A DNA stretch of 64,000 nucleotides from Nipponacmea schrenckii. Taxonomy: Eukaryota > Mollusca > Gastropoda > Lottiidae. The stretch covers positions 4,956,826 through 5,020,825 of the forward strand of contig JAUJPP010000005.1 in NCBI GenBank assembly GCA_030562195.1, read 5' to 3'. Positions 47,557 to 59,516 of the stretch are shown here, in pieces. Each line of letters begins with the position of its first letter. Position 1 is the stretch's first letter. The translations under genes were made by a program, and so were the position numbers. The notes under the pieces were generated by a model. The model worked only from the letters and a program-made list of their open reading frames with translations, searched no databases and was not told where the DNA came from.

Positions 47557-50500
47557 ATGTGCGATGTTGAACGACAGATTTCCCGAGAAGAATTTTACAA
47601 AATGAGAAGACAGAAGCGAGAAGAAATAATGACGTCTGTAAACCATTATTTGAGACGTAGGAAGTACGAAAAGGTGCGTGCAATATGGTGTCTCGGTTTG
47701 CCCAACCATTTCAATATTATAACGAAATGAAATTTTGAGCTGTCATTTCTTAACTTTACTTCATTAAACACTGCGTATCTACGATTTCTGTTTTAGGACA
47801 TTAATTTGACTGCATTCTTTTCATGGATACTTTTGACCCTGGCAATAGTGTTTACAACTAAACTTTACAACTGCATCTTCTTTTCTTTTGTTATGCAGTC
47901 AGAGACATCAGCTACAGCAGAAGAGAAAGCCAACAGAACTAAACGACAATGTCGTAGAGAGAAAAGTTTAACAGAATTAAGTGTTACAAGTCAGATTAAC
48001 TCCAGTGCTTTAACAGAGAATGTTTTATCATTTAGTAGTATCTCCGGGGATGTTACTGCCTGCGATCAACAATTTACTAAGTAAGTTCTTTACTGCCTGT
48101 GATCAACAGTTTACTAAGTAAGTGCTAAACTGGCAGCTGGCATTAGGATCAATACCTATTTCCTTTAACTCAAACCTGCTCTTAAACTACCTGTATCACT
48201 TCTCAAAATGAGTTTATAATATTTTGGTGAATGGCTCAGTGGTTAGCGAGTTGGACTGTCGTCTGCTAGGCGACTAGGTGCCGTGGGTTCGAATCCCGAT
48301 CGGTGCGAGGAAATAAAAATTAGGTCTGATTCCTAGGCCCGTGCTTTCCTGGAACTACGAGATACTAGTTTCCCCCCCTCTATAAAAACTGCTTTTAAAC
48401 TACCTGTATCACTTCTCAAAATGAGTTTATAATATTTTGTTGCAATACAATAAATAAAGAATAGGTATTACTGTTACCATATACAGTTGATAGGACTTGA
48501 TTTAAACCATCTGTATCACTTGTCAAAAGGGATTATTGAAGCCCTCTTGGATTACAATTAAATTGAAACCATTAGTACTTTGACTATACAGATAAAGTCA
48601 TCTAGCTGGCACTGTTAATAAGGATTCTTATTTAGAACTCTGTATTATTTGTTTTCAGATTAAAGAATTTTATACTAGAGGGTCTAGAGGCGTATAGAGT
48701 AGAACTGAAATCATTGCTCTATCCCATCTTTGTTCATGTATATTTAGAAATGTTGTGCAATGGACACAAGACACCAGGTTTGTTGAGATATTTTAAAATT
48801 AAAATGGGGAGAAGTTAGAAGTTTAGCCTCTAGGATATCCTAGAAACAGTGTGAGAAGAAGGAAATTCTAGCACTAAGATTATTTCAATATATGGGGCCT
48901 GGACCTACTAATATTATATTGTGTGCAGATGCAAGATTGGGACTTCCACAAGTAATGGACTTGAACTCACAGCACCTTCGTGATCCTTAATATTTATGTT
49001 TCAGCTCACAAGTTTTACGATCGCCATTCCTCATTATTTAAAGATGACGACCTCCACAAACCTGTGATTAGGGTACTACGGAAACTGGATATGAAGTCTG
49101 ATGTTTTAGCATGTAAAGATATCACAGATTTCCTAGACAATAAATATAATGTCAATCTATCTGAAGATACACTGGCTTATTTACTCCGATATCTGAAGGT
49201 ACGTGAACTCTCTAGTCTGTATTTGAATACTTGGTTGCTAACCTCGGGGTTCAGGGTTCAAAGTTGAGATTAATTTTCGGTTTTTTGAAAGGCTTCTAGT
49301 CATTTGGATTTGGCTATATACCAAAGCCCCATGTGCTACAGGATGTGCATGTTAAAGATCCCTTGATAGATTAGAGTAGGCTAATGCCACTGTCCTGGCG
49401 AAAATTCATTGCACACTTCATAATGTACAGTTCATCTGAAGATGTGGAAATGTTTGTTCTTGAAGGGAAAATGATGCTTGTAACACCCTAATACTTTCTG
49501 AAAAGTGCCACTTTTATTTTTAGATTGATGACAATATGATAATGTTTCAAATATTCAACCAATTTTTAAAAGTTATTGGTAAGTTTTTGTATTGGATATG
49601 ATTGGAAATTCAGCTTCAGCCTTCACCTACAAATAAACTTGCAAAATTAATGCCAAGTTGTCATTCAAGCAAACCATATGCATCACTTTTATTAAAAACA
49701 CGCCAACTGCTTCATACAAAACATATACATCACTTTTATTTATTACAGTGCCAACATGTGTCAGTTCTGTAGAATTGACAGAAGAAAAGAAGGATGAATT
49801 AAGAGAGACAGAAAGTCAAGACTCACTGGATGAATGTAATAGTGACAATCAAACTATATTAAAACAAGCTATAAGTAGAATACGAGATGGACCACCCAGT
49901 ATATCTTCTATATGTTGCTATACTTTTCTTAATACATCAAATGGGTAGGTATTTAAGTTACTGGTTCTTCATTCAAAGCATAATATTTACCAGTTAATGA
50001 ACCCTTATAGTATTAATCTTTAGAGGACTGCTTGAACCTGTAGCTCTTTTCAAAATGCAAATGTAACTTTACATGGATATTCACTATAAACAATAAGAGA
50101 ATCTAAATGGTTCCTGGTATTGATCTTATTTGGGGTTTAGGGAATCTAAAGTTCACTCTATAGTTCCAATTTATAACAGAGATACAGTCAAACTTGTATG
50201 AGTGGCCACCTGTGTACAGCTTAGCACTTCATTAAGTGGCCAATTTCAAACTGGTATTCAAACTTAAAATAACTGTATCCACCTTTGCAGCATCTGAATC
50301 CTTAATCCTGAGTTCATCAGCTCAGCAGCATCTTGAGTAATGATATCTTTCTATTTTATAGCCTGTACAGTGCAGATATATCACCTAATGATAGCTTAAT
50401 ATCAGCAGGGTTTGAGGACTCTACTATATCCTTATGGAGTCTGGATCCTGCTTTGATCCATACAGATCCATCTTTATCAAACCCTGCAGTGATAACTCTA

Positions 50501-53062
50501 GCTGCTGACCATTGTGCTGCTAGTGATGATAGTGGTGGCTTGTCACAAAGGTAAGAACCTTTACAGCATTCACTACAGTCCAAGGGCAAATAACTCAATT
50601 ATTATATAGTACTTCAGACTACAATTAAACAATGTTTTATTATTTCAGAAAAAAGGATGTTGAAACTATCAAGCTGCGAGGTCATAATGGTGCTGTTTAT
50701 AAAACCTGCTTTACTCCCGATTCTCAGTATTTACTCTCTGCTTCTCTAGATAATTCTGGTAGGTTTACTTACTCTCTTTCTGGAGCACTAGACTCAAGAC
50801 TAAGGTCAACTTACACTTTCTGGAGCACTATACTAAAGACTTAGGTCAACTTACACTTTCTGGAGCACTAGACTTAAGACTTAGGTCAACTTACACTTTC
50901 TGGAGCACTAGACTTAAAACTTAGGCCAACTTACACTTTCTGGAGCATTAGACTAAAGACTTAGGCCAACTTACACTTTCTGGAGCACTAGACTTAAGAC
51001 TTAGGTCAACTTACACTTTCTGGAGCACTAGACTTAAGACTTAGGTCTCCTTTCTCTTCTGGAGCACCAGACTTTAGCCCTAGGTCTGCTTACACTTTCT
51101 GGGTAAAATTTGACATTAATTCTGATATGTGAAATGATAAGGGGAAGGAGTAATATCTGAATATGTTAATGCTGGGTAGAGAAGGAGGTACCCTTGATAA
51201 AAAACGTCACAGGTTATTTAATAAAGTAATTGTTATCTATATAATAGTGTCCAGATATATATTCTCCTATTACAGTGAGGTTATGGGATTTGGCCAGCCA
51301 CAGTAATGTAGTGTTGTACAGAGGTCATAGTTCAGCTGTTTGGTCTCTGGACACAAGGTAGAGTTTGTTTACTTTCTCCCTAACAGTCTTGACTTGCTTC
51401 TCCTTTGCATAAAAACAAGGGCATGTTTGGCTCTGTTCAAAACAAAACAGGTAGCACCTGAGTTTTCATCAGAATCTGAAAGAGTATTCGGATACTGTAT
51501 AATTCCAAATACAATGCGCACCTTTTTACCTGTTATCTTTCTATGTTGGTCTTCAATTTACTTATATAAAATATGTTATGTTTTCAGTGGTTTGGGTTAT
51601 TTCGTTAGTTGTTCACAAGATAGAACAGCCAAACTGTGGTCATATGACAGAAATTACCCAATCAGATCCTTTATAGGCCACACTTACGATGTGGATGTGA
51701 GTATAGTTACTCTTTGTGTTAATTTTGGATCAATATTTAGTTTTTATAGTTTTCAATACACTATATATTATGTATGTTGAGCAACAATGGCGGGTGTGGC
51801 CCCAAGCAGGGTATGCCTATTCTTCTAGACACCTGATACCACTTAGCCAATTATTTTTCTCAAATTTCCACATTTTTCAGGTAGTGAAATTCCATCCCAA
51901 CAGTAACTACGTAGCAACAGGTTCTGGTGACAGAACTATTAGATTGTGGAGTTTACAAGATGGCCGCTGTGTACGTCTGCTCCAGGGTCATCACAGTTCA
52001 ATATTATCTCTCGCTTTTTCACCAAACGGTCAATTTTTAGCTTCTGCTGGTGAGTCCAGATTTTGTATTGACATCCATTCCTTGGTAATTTGATATAAAA
52101 TGACCCCACCTAGTGGCTTCAGGATGGCCTAAAGGGGTTGCTGTATTGTGATGGTTTAATTTTGAATTCTGGATTTTGATTGTATTACAGGCGAAGACCG
52201 ACGTATTAAAATATGGGACTTGAGTTCTGGGACGTTGTTTAAGGAACTGAGAGGACACAATGACACAGTCTACAGTCTCGGCTTCAATCAGGACAGTACT
52301 GTATTGGCATCAGGGGGACTTGATTGCTGTGTTCGACTCTGGGATGTTCGGAGAAACCGCGAAGTCAAGTCAGAGATTAAGCCTAGTGGGTATGTAGTTA
52401 CTATTTTGTTTGTTATCATAATAAGCACTTCACTTTTTAATATTCACAAGTTTTTTACCATGACACTTTATCAAGTAATGGATGAGACATGATCCAAATT
52501 GTATATGTTGACTTGGTTTTGTATTCAAAGCCATTGAACAAAACAAAACCCAAAATCCAAAAAACACTTAGGTAGCACTTAATGAACTTTCACATAAGAA
52601 AGTGTGAAGAGGTTCCTTAATGCTCTTTATTATGTAAAGCACTGGCCAAGGTGATAAATATAGAGATAGAAAATAACCAGGTGAATTTAATGTAAATGGT
52701 TTGTGATATTTGCTATGGGCTTATTCAACCTCTCTTAATTAAATACTAGCTAGTAGAAAAGTTGTTAAAGAACTATAGTTCTATCTGTGTAAAATATTGT
52801 TAGGGGGATCTTTGTCTCTCTAACATGGGACACATAATGTGCCTTTTAACAGACTAACAGATATCTTAACCAGATTGCTCGTCATTTAACAAAGTTGAGA
52901 AATATCTTGGAATTTTAAACCTTGTTCTATTCTGATTTCAGCGTAGGCGATGGACATTCTTCTCCAGAACTTCATGGAGCTTTCTCCACTAAGTCAACTT
53001 CTATTCTGTTCTTGAGGTTCTCTAGAAATAATATGTTAAGAGTGGCAGGGAACATTTTGTGA
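47557..53062 (+). CDS. TAF5L: TAF5L, WD40 subunit of SAGA/PCAF histone acetyltransferase complexes
   Basis: Thirteen exons: 47557-47673, 47899-48080, 48659-48777, 49005-49198, 49524-49578, 49749-49944, 50362-50550, 50649-50758, 51276-51357, 51588-51696, 51881-52049, 52191-52389, 52942-53062. Phases agree; product 613 aa (human about 589). The N-terminal part has the TAF5-family helical domain (KREEIMTSVNHYLRRRKYE; LLYPIFVHVYLEML; FLDNKYNVNLSEDTLAYLLR). From about residue 275 come the linker ISRIRDGPPSISSICCYTF and six WD40 repeats ending in ISLWSL, VRLWDL, AKLWSY, IRLWSL, IKIWDL and VRLWDV. VKFHPNSNYVATGSGDRTIRLWS and LAFSPNGQFLASAGED-type stretches are near identical to vertebrate TAF5L and separate it from TAF5. 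In the family it scaffolds the histone-fold module of SAGA. AATAAA lies at 53398. Confidence 0.93.
48055..48123 (+). repeat. 37-bp tandem duplication of TAF5L exon 2 end and its splice donor
   Basis: ACTGCCTGCGATCAACAATT plus TACTAAGTAAGT at 48055 is repeated 37 bases later with two changes. Both copies carry GTAAGT (48081 and 48118). Only the first donor keeps the reading frame; use of the second would read into TAA. Confidence 0.85.
48226..48388 (+). mobile_element. tRNA-derived SINE (family 1) between 50-bp direct repeats
   Basis: The head GGTGAATGGCTCAGTGGTTA (A box) and GGGTTCGAATCCCGATCGG (B box) are followed by a body with CTAGGCCCGTGCTTTCC and end CTCTATAAAAA. The flanks 48176-48225 and 48389-48438 are 50-bp direct repeats with a single mismatch. 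It lies in intron 2 of TAF5L. Confidence 0.88.
49215..49430 (+). mobile_element. SINE (family 2) copy in TAF5L intron 4
   Basis: It has a B-box-like GGGTTCAGGGTTCAAAG, then GTGCTACAGGATGTGC, GTTAAAGATCCCTTG and GAGTAGGCTAATGCCACTGT. The last block is shared with the element at 23405-23815. The 3' tail differs or is missing. Confidence 0.55.
50780..51110 (+). repeat. 40-bp tandem repeat in TAF5L intron 8
   Basis: About eight copies of TTACACTTTCTGGAGCACTA plus GACTTAAGACTTAGGTCAAC at 40-bp spacing, diverging at both ends. Confidence 0.9.
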
Positions 53063-53397
53063 ACGAATTCTTGGAGATTCTTTTTGTGCTTAAGCAAATC
53101 TGGATTTCATTTAAAAACTTTGTGCCTGACGAAATGACAGTCACAAATTGAATGGATCCAACATCAGAGTGTATATATGAAGTGTAGGTCTAGGTCACAG
53201 TGGTTGGTGTGGATCTATAACTATAACTGTCTCAGGATCCAATATTTAAATGGGTATTCCTCAAAGGCTGTTTGTGGAGAATTTATGTGTGTCAGCAAAA
53301 TTCTGTTGTGAAAGTGCTCAACCTTTTCTGTTGTATTTCTACTCACAGTTTTGTGTGTGATTTTGTAACTAAATCGCTGTTACAAATTATCATACAT

Positions 53398-53403
53398 AAT
53401 AAA
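53398..53403 (+). terminator. Candidate TAF5L polyadenylation signal
   Basis: AATAAA lies 336 bases after the TAF5L stop codon, in AT-rich sequence. Confidence 0.45.
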
Positions 53404-54607
53404 TAGTGATTCCTTAGAAAGCTTTGTGTGAAAAGCTGATCTTACTCAACCTTCAATGTATCTACAAGACTCACAAATATGGTGCATTAAGCAAAGGGTA
53501 ACCCCCACAATTCTTAACCATTAGTTAATTTATTTTTGCAATAAAAGCAGATGGTGGTACCCCTACTTCTCTTCCCCCATCATACTTCACCCTTCATAAT
53601 CCCCACCCCCGATTGTCCAAATTAGGATGATTTCTTGGGTCATGATTGATTCATAGCATCAATATGCCCACTTCCTTATCCAGGCATCAGCTGTTCTACC
53701 AAAATTTATGATATGAAAGGGAGTTTTACCCCTTACTTTTCTACACCTGTGTGGGTTGATGATGACTGGTGTTAGATGGTGATGAGAACATAGTCTCATA
53801 AAAGCGCTGGCCTAGGTCACAAAGTAAAGATTTATGAAAAAACAAGGTGCAAGTTAAAGGTTAGGATAATTAGATGCGTTAGTTATGGATGTCTCAGAAA
53901 TATTATCTGAAGGAGTATCATTTCTTTAACTGAAATAGTGTAACTAGGTGCAGATGAATGAACAAGTTACAGGTTCCACTTAGTCTACAAAAACGTTCAT
54001 GACAAAAGAAAACATGTCTTCATCCTCTCAAACAATGAAATAGATAAAACGATGGCTATATTAGAATAATTGATAATAATGAATGAATATTAATAATGTA
54101 TGAGCTTAATAACAATAAATAGAAGATATATTCATTTTTTGGGGGAAAAAATACTCAACCATAATTAACAGTCTATCATTAGTCACAAATATATATGCTA
54201 TATCATCAATATACACACATACATAGTTCAAATACTACTGTAACAGGTGTCCAGTTTCCATGGAAACAAATTATGTATTGATATTAAATTATTATTTTTT
54301 CAGCTGCTGCATACTTTTTACTTCTTGTTCACGTCTGCTTTCGGCAGCCATTTTGAATTTTGCCTTGTCAAAAAGTATGATTTAAAAATGTTAGACGTAG
54401 CTTGAAATTTTACTCTCTCTGTGTGTAATTGAAGTCAAGCCATAACAGCTCTTGATATGTGGAGAATACCTTCTGTTTGTTTCTGATATGAATGGCAACA
54501 GATGTCATCCTAGTTAAATTCTGTCCTTACAATCGATATAAAACGCGTTTACTTTCTTCAAAGATCACAGGTTTTTCTCAATCAAATTTCGCTAACGTGG
54601 ATTTAAG
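53404..54607. other. Intergenic region between TAF5L and the coiled-coil gene
   Basis: No exon was recognised. It should contain the promoter and 5' UTR of the coiled-coil gene; no TATA box stands out. Confidence 0.45.
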
Positions 54608-54634
54608 ATGGATTTGACCAAATATGGAGAGTGA
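54608..54634 (+). promoter_or_regulatory. Upstream ORF overlapping the coiled-coil gene's start codon
   Basis: An eight-codon frame (ATG at 54608, TGA at 54632-54634) begins 16 bases before the main ATG at 54624 and ends inside it in another frame. If translated, it would lower initiation at the main start. Seen in sequence; function is inferred from general uORF behaviour. Confidence 0.4.
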
Positions 54635-57559
54635 AAAGTTGATCGATCAACCAGAATCTTCTTCTGATACGGCGAACTTACACCAGACAGAATCACGGAC
54701 GGAACCCACCGAAGACGCAAGGGAGACTTCAGGATCTCAACTTTCCGTAATAGATACTAAGGAAGAAAGTGAAGACGTTCAGGAACGGTTATCTTTTAAG
54801 GAGTCTCTCGTATTACCTAGTTTGGACAGACTTAATGCAGATTTGAGGGCTTCTCAAGACTCTTTGGACAGGGTCCTTGAAGGTACTGAAGGTGAAAACA
54901 ATCCCATTGTTTCGAAGGATCCGGTTTATTTTGTCGATACCAGCGCGTTCAATCCAATCGGACCCGTAGATCAGACCAACGAACACGATACTTTTTATTT
55001 GAACCCGGACGTGAAACCGGATCTAAATTTATCAGATTCCGGAAGTTACACGGATAGTCTTGAACCAGACGACAATATTCCTCATATTACTCTTCTCCCA
55101 AAACGAGACACTGCCGCAAGTGATCAGCCAGAATCGGACCAGGTGATAAATCTGGAAGACCACCAGGAAGTTCCCGTGGTCACGGAAACGGTCGTAAAGA
55201 GAAAACGCCGGCGGAAATCAAGACTTCCGGTACCTAAAGGTATGGCGAACGTTAAGAAGGATTCAACATCCAAAGAGGAGAAAACTCCCAAAGAAAAGAC
55301 GGCACCTAAGGATGAGGTAGCAAAGAACCTAGATAAAGCAACAGAATCAACCAAAATCGAGACAGAGACCAAGGCGATTAATGATAGTGTTGAATCGCAA
55401 AATGAGAAATTAGAAAATGGAAGTGCTATCAAAGATTCGGAAAATGGCGATCAAGCAGAAGGAACAGAAAAACCTGAAACAGAGTTGGAAGCAAATGGTA
55501 TAGAGTCCGACAAATCGTCAGGGAAATATTCCCATACCTGTAGTCAGGGAAGTTCCCACGCAGCTGGACTTGCAGAAGGAACCCAAAAGAGCAGTTCTAC
55601 CCCAAAATGTCAGAGAAGTCAATCCATTGATGAAAAGGGCCCCGGTTCAAAAAATTCCAGCCGTTCAAGCATCACAAGACGCGAAACCATCGATATGGGG
55701 GATACGAAGCCAGCATGCGCTGCAAGAACTCTGAAAGAAACCAAAATGGATCTGTATATGAACTCCAATGAAGGTCTTTTAATTCCGCATCAGCAGCTAT
55801 CAACTCCTACAGGTGCTCCCGTCCTTAGGGATACAATAGCCAGTCGTTTGAGGATTGAAAAGGCTCACAATGAACACTTGGAACCCGAGAAATCTCCTTT
55901 GGATTATCTGACGCCTTTTCAACGAAAGGAACATGCCATTAAGGATCTGAAGAGGCAGTTGAAGAATCTGAATAAAGTTTTGGATGACAAGAATTCTGAG
56001 ATAGCGCAGCTTCGGGAAGGTCTTGGTAAGGAGGCTCAGGAGCTGCTGAAAGCCAAAGATGATCAACTTACTGAGGTCCAAAAGCAACTGAATGAAATGG
56101 AGTCGAAATACGAGGAACTGAAGAGGTCTTACGAGGAATCTGTGAAAACTGTCACCAATTTAGAAGCCACTGTAAAGGATTTAAAGGTAGAGTAAATACA
56201 ATATGTTGTCAATTTTATTTAATTGTAGTCGAACTAGCTGTCATAATACGACCTGGTCTCTGGATCATTTTTAAAATGATCAAGATAATATTCTGTTAGG
56301 ATAAGGGCAAGCAACTATAGACCATTTGAATATCACCTATTAAAGTTTTAATGATGAAATTTACGCCAAATGTAGATTAAATAGTATATCAAAAGATATG
56401 CAGCTTGTCGATTTTCACTTTGAAATAATCCATAAAATTAACATGATATGGAAATTTTTAACATAACTAGTGTATACGGTATAACAGTTAACACTGGTGC
56501 ATCGATTTTCTTCTTTATAAAACGTACAACAATTAGTTATGGTATTTAAAGTGACGAGACATTTGGCGTATTTAGTATTGGGAATGGCACGAATAGTAGG
56601 CCTAAACCTGGATCAATAAAGATCAAAGAAATTGGGCTACAGGCAAAATCATTGAAGAGTCAGAGGAATGAAAATAAGTGTTTATTAGCGGATTCCATCG
56701 TAAATAAATAAACGCATGAGATTCTGTTTTAGATCGGGACCCTTCAAACGGTCAGCCCTAAATAATACTGTCGTTAAAGAAATGCTCAATATTCTTTGCT
56801 TGAAACATGTTGTTGAATTCCAGGAGTCTATAGCAGAACAGAATCGTAAAAGTGATGGTTTGTACTTAGAAATGTATTTGAAGGGTCAGGACGCTGCCAG
56901 ATATGAACGAGAAGAAGAGGTAAGGTACTGGTGTGGGAGGTGCGCCATTTACACGTTTCCGTGACGTCTAACGTCAAGATAACGTTGTTTCCATGACGCC
57001 CAACGTTAAAACATGTCCATGTTATCCGTCAAATTGACGTCTTCATAACGTCAAATGTCAAAACAACGTTTACATGACGCAAGATGTCAAATTTAGAACG
57101 TGAAGACATTATCTGACGTCAAATCAAATCCAAATAAATCACCATACAGTGACGTTAAACTACAGTTACTATCGGGCGTATATTGTTACTGATATCTAGT
57201 TTCTATTTTAACAGATTGAGCAGATCGCCGGCTCCGTTAATGATAAACTTTTTAAGAAAACATCCACCACCCCAGAGGTCAATACAAAAGAATTATTGGC
57301 GAAATTAAACAGAACACAAGCAGAGCTAGCTAAATGGCAGTCATTAAGACGAGAGGAGGCATACCATGAAGTGGACCGACCGGAAACGGAAGCTGAAGCT
57401 ACTCTTAGGTTCTTACGGGATTCATTCTTCCATTACATGACCGACAGTAAAGCCCAAGATGACCACATGCGAGCCATGATACAAATCTTTAATTTCACGG
57501 AAGTTCAGAAAAAGAAAATAACCAAGGCATTGTTAGAGAAAAAGACTAAAAAGACTTAA
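54624..57559 (+). CDS. Coiled-coil protein with GRIP-like C-terminal domain
   Basis: Three exons: 54624-56186, 56824-56919, 57215-57559; both introns are phase 0; product 667 aa. Residues 1 to about 390 are acidic, Ser/Thr/Glu-rich and apparently disordered, with a basic patch KRKRRRKSRLPVPKG near 190-205. From about 425 (SPLDYLTPFQRKEHAIKDLK) to 560 lies a strong heptad coiled coil. The last 50 residues (ATLRFLRDSFFHYM ... MRAMIQIFNFTEVQKKK) resemble a GRIP/GRAB domain, the Golgi-targeting module that binds Arl/Arf GTPases. The aromatic position typical of GRIP (Tyr in EYL) is Phe here (RFL). The LTPFQRKEHAIKDLK block suggests kinship with insect quick-to-court-type coiled-coil proteins, but this is recalled similarity and not verified. 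The start is the first in-frame ATG; a short uORF overlaps it. Confidence 0.75.
56955..57190 (+). repeat. Cluster of TGACGTC/AACGTCA words in coiled-coil gene intron 2
   Basis: TGACGTC occurs at 56962, 57035 and 57114, the last as the full palindrome TGACGTCA. Many AACGTCA, AACGTTA and CATGACGC variants occur between them. It may be a degenerate satellite or a CREB/ATF-type site cluster. Confidence 0.5.
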
Positions 57560-57989
57560 GCATAATTTGTTATTTGTACATTCGAGACTCCATTGTATTT
57601 CATATTATGCCAACGTCGCCTATTCTATGTTTTGGATTTGTGATTTGGGTTTGAGAGACACCTTATATCAACGATGCCATTGTAGTCGCGGGAGATTTTA
57701 GCGGTTTCCTTTGGACGGTTTAGGACATCTTTGCTCTTGAATTTGACTTGAATGAAAGTAATTCAGTTACAGTCTTTGAGAAATGGTGTTTCAGTGCAAA
57801 GATTTTGGCACCATTCCTGAAGATTCTGTTAAACTGTACTGTACAGATGTATATTTAGCTTGCTACTTATTTTATTGTGACATAGATTCAGTTGAATTTT
57901 TAATAAATTGTGTATATGGTCTTAAAAACAATTCATTCAATCCATTTGAGCCTTACCCAGGCCTGTAATCAGATTTGTTTGTTTGGAGG

Positions 57990-58245
57990 GGCGAGTAATA
58001 TGTCAAGAGGGGCAAGTAATATTTCCGGAGGGGCAAGTAATATATCTGGAGGGGCAAGTAATATATCTGGAGGGGCAAGTAATATATCTAGAGGGCAAGT
58101 AATATATCTAGAGGGGCAAGTAATATATCTAGAGGGGCAAGTAATATATCTGGAGGGGCAATTAGTATATCCGGAGGGTCAGGTAATATATCTAGATGGG
58201 CAAGTAATATATCTGGAGGAGCAAATAATATTTCAGGAGAAACAA
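57990..58245 (+). repeat. 21-bp tandem repeat downstream of the coiled-coil gene
   Basis: About twelve copies of GGGGCAAGTAATATATCTGGA, with a few one-base losses that change the frame. It lies about 430 bases after the stop codon and after AATAAA near 57901, so it is probably outside the transcript. Confidence 0.9.
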
Positions 58246-58744
58246 TGGGGTTATGGTCTGAGATAAAATGGATGATATCGGCAGGTTGTCATAAATTGTT
58301 CCCAGTACTTAAAGGGTCCCTTACAATAAAAAACTAAATAAAAATAACAAATTTTTATTGGAAATATTTTAACAATAGATTGATTTTCCTTTTACCCCAG
58401 ATTTTCTCTGTATCAAATTTACCCCTAGTCTCCCTTATAATAAATTTTACCCCCTAATCTTCTCTATAGCAAATCCCACCCTTATCTCTAGCCTTTAGCA
58501 AATCCTACCCCTAATCACCCCTTTAAAAAAATTCTACCTCCCACCCCCCAGAATAAAGTAAATAACAAAATAATATATATATATATATAATGTACAATTG
58601 AAAAAATTGCAAAAAAATGACAATATAATGGCAGTCATAGACAAAATAGCTTGGTGTCATAATGACCTTATATATGTGTGATTTTTAATTTTCAAATGAG
58701 GTGCTTAGTTAAAGGTCATAGAAGACATATATGTACATCAGTCT

Positions 58745-58990
58745 GATAAGAAGTCAAGCAAGAAATAATGAGAAGTCAAGCAAATAATAAATCAAGTGAC
58801 TCTTCTTCAAAACATAAATAATTACATAATGAGAAGTCAAGCAAATAATAAATGCAAGTGACTCTTCTTCAAAACATAAATAATTACATAATGAGAAGTC
58901 AAGCAAATAATAAATAGCAAGTGACTCTTCTTCAAAACATAAATAATTACATAATGAGAAGTCAAGCAAATAATAAATGCAAATGACTTC
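58745..58990. repeat. 62-bp tandem repeat
   Basis: About four units containing AAGTGACTCTTCTTCAAAAC, ATAAATAATTACATAATG and AGAAGTCAAGCAAATAATAA, at 62-63 bp spacing. Confidence 0.85.
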
Positions 58991-59159
58991 TTTTTAACAT
59001 CAATAATATTGACCCATATTGTTCCCTGCCATTTCCCTGTAAATTAGAATTAAACTTATCTTTACCAGCAACGAAAAAGAAAAAAATAATATCTTAATAA
59101 AAAATTAAAAAAATTAGATATAATTGAGTATTATACAGATGTAATTTATTTAATGATAA

Positions 59160-59465
59160 TTATTTGTTTGTACTGAATTGACTTGACATTGTGTACAATA
59201 ACTTTGTTTGTAATGAATTGACTTGACATTGTGTACAATAACTTTGTTTGTAATGAATTGACTTGACATTGTGTTCTATAACTTTGTAATGAATTGACTT
59301 GACATTGTGTTCAATAACTTTGTTTGTACTGAATTGACTTGACATTGTGTTCAATAACTTTGTACTGAATTGACTTGACATTGTGTTCAATAACTTTGTA
59401 ATAACTTGACTTGACATTGTGTTCTATAACTTTGTAATGAATTGACTTGACATTGTGTACAGCCA
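59160..59465. repeat. About 36-40 bp tandem repeat related to foldback arm wording
   Basis: About eight units of TTTGTAATGAATTGACTTGA plus CATTGTGTTCAATAAC. The TTTGTAAT...CTTGACATTGTG wording resembles the unit of the 38.1-kb array. It lies directly downstream of the GCLC stop codon. Confidence 0.8.
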
Positions 59466-59516
59466 CTTAATGTTTATAATGAATGTGATTCAAGCAATGA
59501 ACAACAATTTTCAAAG

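Noticed and set aside
48226..48310. Functional tRNA gene
   Set aside because: A and B boxes are good, but the acceptor stem does not pair, the sequence continues into a SINE body, and an almost identical copy with the same body lies at 40376-40542.
57910..58266. 118-codon frame with GASNISG repeats
   Set aside because: Created by a 21-bp minisatellite downstream of the coiled-coil gene; no start or splice context.
58754..59417. Minus-strand frames of repetitive peptides near the GCLC 3' end
   Set aside because: Both come from 62-bp and about 38-bp tandem repeats.
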